Below, piece by piece: positions 31,330-42,188 of a stretch of 64,000 nucleotides of DNA (the stretch's first letter is position 1; each line of letters begins with the position of its first letter). Source of the DNA: Mesostigma viride (lineage: Eukaryota; Streptophyta; Mesostigmatophyceae; Mesostigmatales; Mesostigmataceae); assembly GCA_009746045.1 (NCBI GenBank), contig RPFO01000103.1, forward strand, positions 579,070-643,069, given 5' to 3'. The notes under the pieces were generated by a model. That model saw only the letters and a program-made list of their open reading frames with translations, had not been told where the DNA came from and did not search any database. Position numbers and translations under genes: made by a program.

Positions 31330-31870
31330 AATAATTAATCAATTGATTAATGAATGAATTTATGAATTAATGAAACACGTGCTCCCGCTAGGGAGTCACG
31401 GAGCACCGGAGTGCTCTTAATCCCTGTATGTGCATAGCGGGTAGGGGGGCAGAGACCCCACCCTTCCCTCATGCCGCAGGCATGCCACCACAATCGGACC
31501 CGTCGAGACGATCCGGCATCCCCTGTGGTGCAATAAGACCCTTGTGGGCATTAAATTACTACGGGGACGTGAACAGACAGGAAGTGCTGGGCGGCACACA
31601 TAGCAGGTCTGGCTGGTATCTGTAACTTGGGCTACGGGCTAGGCTATACTGGCTCCTGGCTATTGGCTAGGCCATACCGGCATGGCTATTCCTTCCACCA
31701 TGCATTACCATTGCACATGGCATGTCAAGGAGTGTCCAGGTATGCATCACCCAAACATGGGTGTGTTTACAGAGGCTAGGGCTAATCTAGACCGTAGGGG
31801 GCTTCCACATCTGGTTGTTGACCACCAAGCCCCCCCCCCCGCCAGAACACCTTACTACTAGTGAGCGCCT
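31330..31870 (-). mobile_element. TTAA-tailed insertion in intron 11, shared with copy B
   Basis: On the minus strand CTCCC-TAGC-GGGAG (about 31386-31400) is followed by an imperfect ttaat/gaatta tail to 31330. This is the same hairpin-plus-tail end as the non-LTR elements. The body has no recognised coding. It is present at 55,960-56,480 too, so it predates the duplication. The 5' limit is uncertain. Confidence 0.5.
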
Positions 31871-32189
31871 TAGTACTAGTGCACATTATATTACTAGTGC
31901 ATTATTACTTCGGGTATAGGGATGCAAGAGGTCACTAGTGAGTTTCTGTGCATTACGATGCGCTTTGGATGTACAAGCCTGCGTGCGACAAGTTTCAATG
32001 GCATCACCACTCAGAGATCGAGAAAGGAGTGTCACCAGTGCAAAGACTGAAAGAGTGACCCACTCACTGTCGATGGAACTGAAGGACTTATAAACGAAGG
32101 CACTCTTCCCAGTCATTAAGCTAACCATGATAAATTCATTCACAAAATACTTCAACGTATAGTATATCTGCCCTATACAATATCTATCC

Positions 32190-32345
32190 TATGATGGATA
32201 GTAGTACAGGTTCTGGCGTGGTGATAACAAAATGTATAGTAGGACTACACTATGAAGGATAGTAGCACAAGTTCCGGCGTGGTGATAGTAAAATGTATAG
32301 TAGGACTATACTATGAAGGATAGTAGCACAAGTTCCGGCGTGGTG
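32190..32345. repeat. ~61-bp minisatellite in intron 11 (A: about 2.5 copies)
   Basis: Units contain gatagtagcacaagttccggcgtggtgata and aaatgtatagtaggacta. Copy B has about four units at 56815-57030. Confidence 0.85.
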
Positions 32346-32430
32346 ATAATGTCACGAAGTGTTGAAAGGAGGTACATACTGTTAGGACTAGGGATTAGAG
32401 TACCGGATGACCCTGGGATATTGATAGCAT

Positions 32431-32823
32431 GAAGCCTGGGACGGTTCCCTGTACACCAAAATGTTGAATAAGGTACGACTAGGATTTGGAAATGCAGGTC
32501 CCCTGATTATAGATCCGTGGCCGTCCCCAAAGAGGAAGCCACACATGCGACCCAGCCTGCATGCGCTCCTGCTGGCGGTGTGACCTGGGATGAAATACGG
32601 CAGACACTAAATGGTAGCAACGGGTGCACCCCAGGGGCCTGTGGTGGGGCGATCGTTAGGGCTACGATGTCACCCTTGGGACAAAAGAGCATGCTGTAGC
32701 TGGAAAAAGTGCATAGGCTCTTGCATCGACCCCTACGCGATCGAATAGGTGCCTGAGCCACTTCACAGGAGTTTCAATCAGCTCGACTTGAGCCGATCAT
32801 GCAGGAGCAGTCCGAGCAGCCCA
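32431..32823. repeat. 393-bp intron block identical to 57361-57753
   Basis: Compared base by base with copy B there is no difference over 393 positions. Adjoining introns and even exons of the two copies differ often. No known element or RNA family was recognised in it. A chance 84-codon minus-strand frame inside is therefore identical in both. Confidence 0.9.
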
Positions 32824-32984
32824 AGGGAACCAGAGCAAGGACAAGGGCAGGGTGCCCTGCGATGCTAACTGCTAGCTTGTTAACGCCTCCTCTATCCTAT
32901 TTTCTTTAGCTCGTATTTTCCCAACTCCCTTAACAGGGAGGGCCCGCGCGTTGTCCCTAATATGTTGCTTGTCGATGGCCGTAC

Positions 32985-33210
32985 CTTAAGCTTGTATTTG
33001 CCCAACACCCTGAACAGGGATGGGCCGCAGACATCCTTGGCGGCCAGAAAGCACTCCTTGTTGACCAGCGTCTGGCCGGGGGCGGCCGTGGCGGCGATGC
33101 GGGACGCCCGGTTGATGACCGGCCCAAAGTAGGCGGCGCGCCCGGTGGCCATGTGTGGCTGGCAGTCGCTGGGCACGCCCATGCACATGCCGATCTGCAG
33201 CCGCAGGCCC
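32985..33210 (-). CDS. Gene A exon 11: C2 cyclase domain, second half
   Basis: Acceptor CCCTGCAG at 33211, donor GTACGG at 32984; 226 bp, joining exon 10 through a split Arg codon. It encodes GLRLQIGMCMGVP, TGRAAYFGPVINRASRIAA and GQTLVNKE. The NRASR block supplies the Asn/Arg pair that stabilises the transition state in class III cyclases. The base-recognition position before YFGP is Ala here, where Asp is common in this fold. It ends LGKYKLK, and exon 12 continues GVKEP. Confidence 0.9.
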
Positions 33211-33799
33211 CTGCAGGGTGCGGGGCGAACCATCGCAACAGGATTTACACAAGTATTTATAAAGGTGTGGTTCAGGATGGGATAGTCGTTGGTCACGAGA
33301 GCATACATCAGCGTGCTTCAGGGCAAGTTGCGGTAGACGAGTCTTGAAGGCGAGGTACTTTAGGCGCGGTCTACAACACTGACTGATTTTTCAGCATCTG
33401 ACAATGGGTTCCTGTTGTTCACTGAAGGAGCTGCAACGTGCATGCAACCTTAATAGGACCTTGATAGTAAACTTGAGAGCAAACCAAGGAGGAGGTTCGA
33501 GGTTATTAAAAGCAACCTCCCTCAAAGCAACCTTAATTAGATAGGATGGATTAGGTTAGTGAGAGCAACCTAATACATTCCATCTATGCTACCTATTGGA
33601 CAGGATACCGGGCCCCTGGACATAGGAACCCCTCACACGAGGGGAGACGAGCCCTAGCTAACTAAAGTTGGCTTCGAATGCAAGTGCGTACCATCCTTTG
33701 TTATTCACTGTTCAGCCATCTATGGGCATCCCTCCCACCCTGAAGAATTCATCCAAAACTTTGCCAAAAAAGCTCTGCGTCTCCTTCTCGCATATCAGC

Positions 33800-33985
33800 C
33801 TTTGCCTCGGTACCTAAACACATGTGGCTCGCCCCTCTTCACCCGAACACATGCCCCTTGCCCTCTATTTCTGAAAAACAGGCCCCCTGCCCCTCTTTAC
33901 CCGAACACGAGGCTTTTGCCCCTCTTCACCCAAACACATGCCCCTTGCCCCTCGTCTCCCGAATACATACCCCTCGCCTCTCCTT
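33800..33985. repeat. Imperfect ~30-bp intron 10 repeats
   Basis: cccctcttcacccgaacacatgcccctt-type units are repeated about six times directly downstream of exon 10. The same is seen at 58760-58920 in copy B. Confidence 0.8.
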
Positions 33986-33987
33986 AC

Positions 33988-34484
33988 CTGAACACCACCT
34001 GATCCTTCGTGAGGCCACCACCCTCTGCGTTCGGCAGCACCGGCTTGATAATAATCTCCGCCGCTTGCTCCTCTTCCAGCAGCTTGGGACTCCAGGGCAG
34101 AAGCATGGCCTCACGCTGCACCATCTCACCAAACTGGACGGCCTTTGCCGCCGACCGGAACGCCAGCAGGAAGTTGCCGTTCTTCTCCTCCACCTCGTAC
34201 GCGTCAAACTCGGCCAACCGGCCCTGCACAAAGGCCACCAGCAGGGCCGCGCCCACCTGGTACCCTGGCGTCTTGCGCAGGACCTTGGCGTACGCGACGC
34301 GCATGAAGCACATGACCACGGGCTCCGTGGGCGCCTGGCCTGCCACGTAGCTGTCGGCCGCGGGCGCGTCGAAAAAGGACGGCCCCAGCTGCTTCACTGA
34401 CTTCAGGGGGGGGAACGGGGCGCGCAGGTCCAGGTCGATGGGGAGCACCTGCATCAGGTGGATGGAGGGCAGGCCCTCCGCCAC
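33988..34484 (-). CDS. Gene A exon 10: C2 cyclase domain, first half
   Basis: Acceptor CCCTGGCAG before GTGGCGG (34484), donor GTAAGG at 33987; 497 bp. It encodes EGLPSIHLMQVLPIDLDLRA, a linker, then VVMCFMRVAYAKVLRKT and YEVEEKNGNFLLAFRSAAK, the first two strands and dimer-arm region of a cyclase domain. The two metal-binding Asp positions read Arg (CFMRV) and Asn (KNGNF). That is expected for a C2-type partner domain that binds the nucleotide rather than the metals. Confidence 0.88.
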
Positions 34485-34534
34485 CTGCCAGGGAAAGAGG
34501 CCAGGGGGGCCGTGGGGCAAGAAACACGGTGAAC

Positions 34535-34755
34535 GTTGGTTTGAGGCACTAGAGTGGAGGATCGCTACAGCGATTATTGTTGGTTTGAGGCATTAGAGTG
34601 GAGAATCGCTACAGCGATTATTGTTGGTTTGAGGCACTAGAGTGGAGAATCGCTACAGCGGTTATTGTTGGTTTGAGGCCTTAGAGTGGAGGATCCCCAC
34701 AGCGATGATTGTTGGTTTGAGGCATTAGAGTGGAGAATCCCTACAGAGATTATTG
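34535..34755. repeat. 44-bp minisatellite in intron 9 (A: five copies)
   Basis: The unit starts gttggtttgaggca and contains gagtggagaatcgctacagcg. Copy B keeps only about 1.3 units at 59475-59540. Confidence 0.9.
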
Positions 34756-34844
34756 TTTATTTGAGGTTGAGGATAGAGCCATGCTCCAAAGAATCCCCAT
34801 AGACGCATGTGTTTACTTCGCATATTTCTCGCTGTAGTACCGCG

Positions 34845-35060
34845 TTAATGCAGGGCACTGAACAAGGGCAAATGCAGGGCACCGAATGAGGGCGAATGCA
34901 GGGCACCGAATAAGGGCAAATGCAGGGCATCGGATAAGGGAAACGCAGGGCACCGAATAAAGGAAACGCAGGGCACCGAATAAGGGAAACACAGGGCACC
35001 GAATAAGGGCAACGCAGGGCACTGAATAAGGGCTAATGCAGGGCACTGAATAAGGGCAAA
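34845..35060. repeat. ~23-bp minisatellite in intron 9 (A: about nine copies)
   Basis: Units of gcagggcaccgaataagggcaaat type. Copy B has two at 59615-59660. Confidence 0.9.
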
Positions 35061-35404
35061 CGCTAATATTGCTCTGATAGCTCATATACTCTCACCCAGT
35101 GGATGCCCATATGGTGGCAGGCAAAGGAAATTTGAAATGGGCACTAAAAAAATTCCAACACAGGGCCTCTGACAAAACCTCCACGGCGGCTCATCCAGGG
35201 CATACGTGTGTGGCTACTACAAAGCTTATCATGATATCCATCTAATCATGGTGTCCATCTAATCATGGTGTCCATCCACTCATGATGTCCATCCACTCAT
35301 GATACCCACGTGCCCTGTGTCAGCCCATGTGGCGGCGCGCAAAGGAGTGCGGCCACACCCACGCCTAATTCATTCGTAAAGGTGCACAGCCCACATATGC
35401 TCAC

Positions 35405-36046
35405 CGTGTGGATGCCCATGTGGTGGCAGACGGTAGAAGCCATGTGCCGCGCCAGCATGTGCCACGCCTGCATCGACACGAGCACCTGGCCGCCATGCGC
35501 AATGTCGCGTAGCGCAGTAGCCACGTCCACGTACTCCCCCCTGTACATCTGCTTGCCATCTGGCGACACCTGGCGCGCGTCAAGCACCCCCACGTGGATC
35601 CCCATGCGCACGCGGAGGCCCCGGTACAATATGCACGGACTATGAGTGTGCTCTTTGCCGTGCGAAGGCATGCCCCCGTTCTGAACAGCTTGGTATTTGC
35701 TGTGCGACGCTGTGCCCCCGGTAGGAACGTGGTTTTCACCGTGAGAGTGGCTGTCGAGCAAACCTCTCGTGATCCCGGGGCTGCGTATCTCTGCGGCATA
35801 CTCGTGTGTCAGCAGCGCCGGCGGCCAGTCGATGAGACCCTCCTTTTGCGAGGGCATCCAGCAGAACTTGAGCAATTCTGATGGCCGCATGGGGGGCTTC
35901 AACAGGTGGCGTGGGTGGAGCAGGTTGGTTTGGACCGCCATCGCGAAAGCGACGGCATGGACCGGGTCGTGGAAGACGAGGGTGAAGTTGCCTTCGGTGG
36001 CGGTGGTCTGCTGGCCGTGATATTGGGGAAGCAGGCGGGAGACGAC
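35405..36046 (-). CDS. Gene A exon 9: C1 cyclase domain, main part
   Basis: Acceptor CGACGACAG, donor GTGAGC at 35404; 642 bp, phase 0. It starts VVSRLLPQYHGQQ, continues TTATEGNFTLVFHDPVHAVA and includes RGLRVRMGIHVGV and YVDVATALRDIAHGGQVLV. This is the central class III cyclase fold. The second metal-binding position, normally G-D-x-F, is G-N-F here and G-A-F in copy B, one residue short. A His/Ser-rich insert of about 55 residues sits between the two halves. Loss of the Asp predicts weak or no catalysis unless another residue substitutes. Confidence 0.88.
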
Positions 36047-36179
36047 CTGTCGTCGTTGGGGTTGTGTGGGCGAGGGACGTGGGGAGAGAAGCAACTAAGA
36101 AAGCATGTTTTTACAACAGTAAGCATGCATGATGCAACAAGGAGCCACAAAGAGAGCATGGAAGAGATTATCTAATGAC

Positions 36180-36595
36180 TACCTAGGCATTATAGCAAGT
36201 TTTGGCATAACATATTATTATTAGCTCAGCGTAGTCACTTAGCTCTAGCTGTTTAGATTGGCATGTCTGATGGCACTAAATCCGCCATGGCTCATGGTGG
36301 CCATTTGCTTGCGCCTTAGCCATCGTCTTGAGCCCACCTCACCTTTTTATAGAATAAGCTATGCGTCAGCCAACCTATATTATTGCATGGTTGTATTGCA
36401 CCCACAGTGTCGCGCCACGGCACCATGGTGCGGAGAGAGCGCTCTGTGGCCTGCCCACTCCCGGCAGTGTGAGAAGCTAGGGCGCCCTCCCTCCTTCTCG
36501 CTGTGTATATAGGGTTGAAGGTCCCTATACTCTGTATTGGCACCCACGTGACACAGTCACGTGCTTGTTCATTAATAAATTAATTATTATAACGA
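36180..36595 (+). mobile_element. TTAA-tailed insertion in intron 8 (copy A only)
   Basis: It ends CACGTGAC-ACA-GTCACGTG (36545-36563) then ttcattaataaattaatta. Copy B lacks it at the matching place (61050-61095). The body (gcacccacagtg..., gaagctagggcgcc) has distant counterparts at 61735-61955. Confidence 0.65.
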
Positions 36596-36701
36596 AAAAA
36601 ATGTTGTTGTTGTGGTAGTCAAGCAAGGAGCCCTAGATTTGCCACAGCATGGAGTTGGAATCAGCTCAAGGAATTTCTCGATTCCAGAGAAAGTAGGCAG
36701 A

Positions 36702-38812
36702 TACATTTCTTGTTTTTGGTCCATTGAAGTTCCTTCCCACCAAGAGAAACATTTATTTTACATTTTTATATGCTACGCTTTATACGTACTGCCTATACCA
36801 CACCTTCAAACTCAGTGCTCATCATTATCAAGTTGGTTATTGTAGCACCATGCAGGGGGCCCAGCATACTCGAACACAAGGTGTTGCCCCTCTTAGCAGC
36901 GTGGGTGGGTGGGTGGGAGCTGAAAAGAGGCCTCCCTACGTCCCCTACACCACTCTAAGTACCGATTATCATCCGCATTGCGCCACGCAGGCCTGCCGGC
37001 TGGCGCATGTACAAGGTGTACTGACTGTCCATCACAGTTGCGCTACGCCTGGCGGCTGGCGCAGGTACAAGGTCTAGTGACGTACGTTAGAAGCTTCCTA
37101 GGCCTGCACTTCGGAACCACACTCAGCCTCGGCACAAAAAGGGCCGGCCGGTGCAGTACCCTCGTGACAAGCGCTAGTCTTACGCAACCTACGGCAGGTC
37201 GGTCCCCTTTGAGCCCGTCCACGCGTCATATATAAAATGAGCCAAGCTCAAAAAATACATTTCTTGTTTTGGGTCCATTGGAGTTCCTTCCCACCAAGAG
37301 AAACATTTATTTTACTTTTTTGTGTGCTAGGCATTATACGTACTGCCTATACCACACCTTCAAACTCAGTGCACATCATTATCAAGTTGGTTATTGTAGC
37401 GCCATGCTGGGGGCTCAGCATACTCGAACACAAGGTGTTGCTCCCACACCTCCTACCTGGCCACCAAGGCTGTCGCCAGCCTTGGTGCCGAGTTTCTTTC
37501 CGCCCCTGGCCCCCCTCCTGCACGCTGCCGCGGCTGTACTGCCGCCCCCGTGTGGCCGCTACGATTTCCCGGCGGACGCAGGGCGGCACCCATGTAGTTC
37601 CCCCCGTTAGGGGGGCGGTCTCCAGAGGCTGCTCATTAGGCCTTACGCCCCCGGACCGTCTTTCACAAGCCCAGGACCCATCACCAGCCCCACCCTTGAG
37701 GCTGGGATTTTCCAGCATTGAAGCCATTGTGGTGATAGGCCCTCTACCCTACCAAGGCGTTGGCTTGGTAACTGCTTAGCCAAAGCCCCGACCAGGGCTT
37801 GTGTTTTGGTAGGAAATTTTGATGGCATAGATATGCCCGCCTTGCAGAACCGAACTCTTTATTGCCTTTCCTATAATTCATCGTACATGATAAAAACAAA
37901 GGCGATAAAATAGCCAAAACTTCAGCCCCGCCAGGCGACCATTCTTTGCTGAAAAACTGGGCAATGATGAAGAGCGCGCTCCTCCCACCAAGATTTGCTC
38001 CAGCATCCTCCCCAAAACTCCCGTCTGGCCACAGGCCGAAACATCGGGCCCGCTGTCCGGCTCCTGGCAGTTATGGGCTACCCTGGCACCCCGCGCTAGC
38101 CATCTCCACGCTCAAGGCAGATTTGCCTCCACCTGTGATTCTTTCCACCGTAGCCGCTGGCCCTGGCCCGTATGGCTCCTTCCCTGACGTTGTACGACTT
38201 AAAACGCAGCTCCCCCAGTGTCAGGAAGCTGCTTGCGGCACCCGGTGTAGAGGGGAATCGTCAGCGGACCCAGCGCCGGAAACCACACCCTTTTACTCAA
38301 ATCGTAGAGCCTCCCACCCACCAACCATTACCGTGGCCTGTAATGGTTGTAGGCGAGCATAAAGAAATTTATTCTAGGCCTCTCCACGACCGGAGAGGCC
38401 GATAGCATTGCATTACATTCAGCGCAGCCGCTATACCGGCCAGCCCACCTTGCCAGCAAACACTGGGATAACGTTGCGAAGCTGAAAAGAGGCCTCCCTA
38501 CGTCCCCTACACCACTCTAAGTACTGACTATCATTCACACTGCGCCATGCAGGCCTGCCGGCTGGCGCAGGTACAAGGTGTACTGACTGCCCATCACAAC
38601 TGCGCTACGCCTGGCGGCTGGCGCAGGTACAAGGTCTAGTGACGTACGTTAGAAGCTACCTAGGCCTGCACGCCAGAACCACACTCAGCCTCGGCACAAA
38701 AAGGCCGGCCGGTGCAGTACCCTCGTGACAAGCGCTAGTCTTACGCAACCTACGGCAGGTCGGTCCCCTTTGAGCCCCTCCACGCGTCATATATAAAATG
38801 AGCGAAGCTCAA
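36702..38812. mobile_element. Composite repeat with a-b-a-U-b structure in intron 8 (copy A only)
   Basis: Copy B is uninterrupted here (about 61200). CAGATA lies on both sides (36696-36701 and 38813-38818), a possible target duplication. Block a (36702-36895) recurs at 37252-37445. Block b (about 36915-37248) recurs at 38480-38810. A unique 1.03-kb segment U (37446-38479) separates the second a from the second b. One reading is a full element (a-U-b) next to an internally deleted one (a-b), or an LTR-like pair. No coding was recognised. Confidence 0.7.
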
Positions 38813-38934
38813 CAGATAGCTAGTACTTAAGGCAGCCGAGTATATATATTATTCGGTATCTCTTGTTAGCGTTGGCTTTGTTTATTTTTACGTGGGTGCC
38901 TTCACTCTGATGTAAGTATTTATATTTTTAAATA

Positions 38935-39160
38935 TATATTATCCGAGTATATAGGCATCCGAGTATATATAAAAGACTCAGATAGCTAGCACTTAAGGCA
39001 TCCGAGTATATTTATATAGTGTCCGAGTATATGTATGCTATGCGAGTATAGAGGCATCCGGGTATATATATAGTGTCTGAGTATATAGGCATCCGAGTAC
39101 ATATATTGTCCGAGTATATAGGCATCCGAGTATATAGGATTCCGAGTATGTATAGAGTAA
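38935..39160. repeat. ggcatccgagtatata repeats in intron 8
   Basis: About ten imperfect units alternate (g)gcatccgagtatata with (t)gtccgagtatat. A shorter array is at 61215-61350 in copy B. Confidence 0.85.
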
Positions 39161-39349
39161 GAAGGAGAACTAGCCATGCTGCTCCATGACACATCCAAAA
39201 CAAGCTGTTGACCTTTTCTGACTGAGGCATGCAGAGAAAAGGCCAGCTGAGGTGACTACCGTCGCTGCTTAGCACCAAGCTATGCTTAGTGATTTATCAA
39301 GAAATTGGTCATTTATCAATTAAGAAACGTTGCTGTTCTATCTGTGTAC

Positions 39350-39423
39350 CGCTTGAAAGACTTCCACCGCCTTCTTGGTGACTCCCGCATCCCACGCAAG
39401 CAGGTCGGCCAGACCTTCGACAT
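39350..39423 (-). CDS. Gene A exon 8: C1 metal-binding strand
   Basis: This 74-bp mini-exon has acceptor CTGCGCAG and donor GTACAC. With one base from exon 7 it encodes [20 protein letters not shown] and then EVFQA. DVEG matches the F-T-D-x-x-G-S-T block of class III cyclases, so the first metal-binding Asp is kept. Copy B has the same mini-exon with a few changes. Too short for ordinary ORF calling, it is supported by phase and by the paralogue. Confidence 0.87.
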
Positions 39424-39528
39424 CTGCGCAGGGGTCAGATAGATAGGAAGCCGGCAGAGCCCAGCAACATGAATTTGCGATATCATAACAATGCAAGCAA
39501 CATACGATCAAGCGCATCTGGAAAAGGG

Positions 39529-41150
39529 CGGGTGGGAGGGCGGGCGGGCGGGCGGGCGGGCGGGCGGGCGGGCAAGCGGGCAAGCGGGCAAGCGGGCGAG
39601 CGGGCGGGCGGGCGGGCGGGCGGGCGGGCGGGCGGGCGGGCGGGCGGGCGGGCGGGCGGGCGGGTGGGTGGGTGGGTGGGTGGGTGGGTGGGTGGTTGGT
39701 TGGTTGGGTGGTTGGTTGGTTGGTTGGATGGGTGGGTGGTTGGGTGGTTGGTTGGTTGGTTGGTTGGGTGGGTGGGTGGATGGATGGGTGGGTGGGTGGA
39801 TGGGTGGGTGGGTGGGTGGGTGGGTGGGTGGGTGGGTGGGTGGGTGGGTGGGTGGGTGGGTGGGTGGGTGGGTGGGTGGGTGGGTGGGTGGGTGGGTGGG
39901 TGGGTGGGTGGGTGCGTGGTTGGTTGGTTGGTTGGTTGGTTGGTTGGTTGGTTGGTTGGTTGGTTGGTTGGTTGGTTGGTTGGTTGGTTGGTTGGTTGGT
40001 TGGTTGGTTGGTTGGTTGGTTGGTTGGTTGGTTGGTTGGTTGGTTGGTTGGTTGGTTGGTTGGTTGGTTGGTTGGTTGGTTGGTTGGTTGGTTGGTTGGT
40101 TGGGCGGGCGGGTGGGTGGTTGGGTGGTTGGGTGGTTGGGTGGTTGGGTGGTTGGGTGGTTGGGTGGTTGGGTGGTTGGGTGGTTGGGTGGTTGGGTGGT
40201 TGGGTGGTTGGGTGGTTGGGTGGTTGGGTGGTTGGGTGGTTGGGTGGTTGGGTGGTTGGTTGGTTGGTTGGTTGGTTGGTTGGTTGGTTGGTTGGTTGGT
40301 TGGTTGGGTGGGTGGGTGGGTGGGTGGGTGGGCGGGCGGGTGGGTGGGCGGGCGGGTGGGTGGGCAGGCGGGTGGGCAGGTAAGCTAGTAGGCAGGTAGG
40401 CAGGTAGGCAGGTAGGCAGGTAGGCAGGTAGGCAGGTAGGCGGGTAGGCGGGTAGGCGGGTAGGCGGGTAGGCGGGTAGGCGGGTAGGCGGGTAGGCGGG
40501 TAGGCGGGTAGGCGGGTAGGCGGGTAGGCGGGTAGGCGGGTAGGCGGGTAGGCGGGTAGGCGGGTAGGCGGGTAGGCGGGTAGGCGGGTAGGCGGGTAGG
40601 CGGGTAGGCGGGTAGGCGGGTAGGCGGGTAGGCGGGTAGGCGGGTAGGCGGGTAGGCGGGTAGTCAGGTAGTCAGGTAGTCAGGTAGTCAGGTAGTCAGG
40701 TAGTCAGGTAGTCAGGTAGTCAGGTAGTCAGGTAGTCAGGTAGTCAGGTAGTCAGGTAGTCAGGTAGTCAGGTAGTCAGGTAGTCAGGTAGTCAGGTAGT
40801 CAGGTAGTCAGGTAGTCAGGTAGTCAGGTAGTCAGGTAGTCAGGTAGTCAGGTAGTCAGGTAGTCAGGTAGTCAGGTAGTCAGGTAGTCAGGTAGGAAGG
40901 TAGGCAGGTAGGCAGGTAGGCAGGTAGGCAGGTAGGCAGGTAGGCAGGTAGGCAGGTAGGCAGGTAGGCAGGTAGTCAGGTAGTCAGGTAGTCAGGTAGG
41001 CAGGTAGTCAGGTAGTCAGGTAGGCAGGTAGACAGGTAGTCAGGTAGTCAGGTAGTCAGGTAGTCAGGTAGTCAGGTAGTCAGGTAGTCAGGTAGTCAGG
41101 TAGGAAGGTAGGCAGGTAGGCAGGTAGGCCAGTTGGTGGGTGGGCGGGTG
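39529..41150. repeat. 1.6-kb G-rich tetra/octanucleotide satellite in intron 7
   Basis: The order is (GGGC)n, (GGGT)n, (GGTT)n about 39920-40100, mixed GGGTGGTT, again (GGTT)n, then 8-mers (GTAGGCGG)n 40440-40660 and (GTAGTCAG)n 40660-40890, and (GTAGGCAG)n. All units differ by single changes, so they probably arose from each other by expansion. Three plus-strand frames stay open only because 4- and 8-mers lack stops. Copy B has only about 70 bp of related sequence (62040-62125). Confidence 0.97.
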
Positions 41151-41193
41151 TATTCTTAAAGGCTAGGGCCCCTGCACATAAGCCACCACTGAC

Positions 41194-41800
41194 CCATCAC
41201 CAAGACGGCGACGCTCGCCTCTGCTGCAGCCAGAGACGTGGTCTGAAGCAATCCTTTGAGAGACCTGTCGCCCGCGGGACTCGAGGGCGCCCCCTCCCGA
41301 TATTGCAACATGTACGCCAGAAATACCAGCCCCATCAGCGCTGGGAAGAGCACGCAGGTCAGCAGGACGGCCAATAGGATGCGCCGAAGCCTGTCCCCAC
41401 TCGTGAGCCATGACGCAGGCCCCTCTGAGCAAAATGGGCCCGTCCAGCCATGATGGCACAGGCACGCTCCCTGGGATGCCCCTCCGGCCCCTGCCACGGA
41501 TGCCTGATTGGGGAACTGGCAGGCGCCGTGGCCCGAACAGGGGGTGGCGTTCTTAGGGGCGGACATGCCTGCTTCCACGCAGCCCTGTCGGACGTCACAC
41601 AAGGGGTTGAATACCCCCAGCTGGCCCTTTGAATAGCCCTTCCGGTAGTTGTCAATCTCGCAGGCAACACGGCGGGGGTAATTGAGCGGAAGCTGGTCGT
41701 AGCGGAGCAGCCGCTCGGTGCGCACCTCCCCCACTAGCCGCTCGCCCGTTTGTTGCTCCAGCGCGGCAGCCATGGCCGACAGGTAGGTCGAGAGGAACAT
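41194..41800 (-). CDS. Gene A exon 7: juxtamembrane ectodomain, EGF-like module, membrane segment
   Basis: Acceptor CATGTGCAG, donor GTCAGT at 41193 (copy B has GTGAGT); 607 bp, ending with one base of a split Asp codon. It encodes MFLSTYLSAMAAALEQQTGE, a Cys-rich part with CDVRQGCVEAGMS, then an EGF-like module (CSGHGACQF ... GACLCHHGWTGPFC). A single hydrophobic span, ILLAVLLTCVLFPALMGLVF, follows, then a short cytosolic linker ending ASVAVLVM, the first strand of C1. It places the cyclase inside the cell and the binding domains outside. Confidence 0.92.
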
Positions 41801-42188
41801 CTGCACATGATCGACACATTTAAGGAACCAGTTAAAAGATAGTTGACAAGATGGATGGTTTAAGTCATGATTACATGTGGGGTGGACAGCTAGTTTAAGG
41901 ATTATACCATACTGCAATATACCACAATATATATTATACTAAATGGCGTTGAGGCTGAGATGATACGATACTCAATGGGGTCGAGGCTGCGATGATACGA
42001 ACCTTAACGGGGTTTAGGATGAGATGATACCATCCTACATGGGGTTGAGGCTGAGATGTGATATACTACACGGAATTACTGGTACATTTCCAACACGTTG
42101 GTGTACAGGTACATCGAAATGTGTGCATCCAGAGGGAGAGCCAGACGATGATCAAGGCCACTAGATATGGTATTAAGTATGGCATTAT

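Larger units (their letters stand above)
30255..41897. repeat. Segmental duplication, copy A
   Basis: This 11.6-kb segment corresponds to 54877-62942 in the same orientation and carries exons 7-12 of the cyclase gene. It is longer than copy B because of a 1.6-kb satellite (39529-41150), a composite repeat (36702-38812) and a TTAA-tailed insertion (about 36180-36590). Its right edge matches up to gggtggacagcta at about 41896. Confidence 0.9.

Noticed and set aside
32507..32761. 84-residue protein identical in both cyclase copies
   Set aside because: It lies in the 393-bp identical intron block. Identity reflects the DNA block; no domain, and it runs inside an intron of the same strand.
39469..40399. 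Trp/Gly-rich proteins of about 300 residues in three overlapping frames
   Set aside because: All three frames are open only because 4- and 8-bp repeats contain no stop. There is no start context, and the sequence is an intron satellite.
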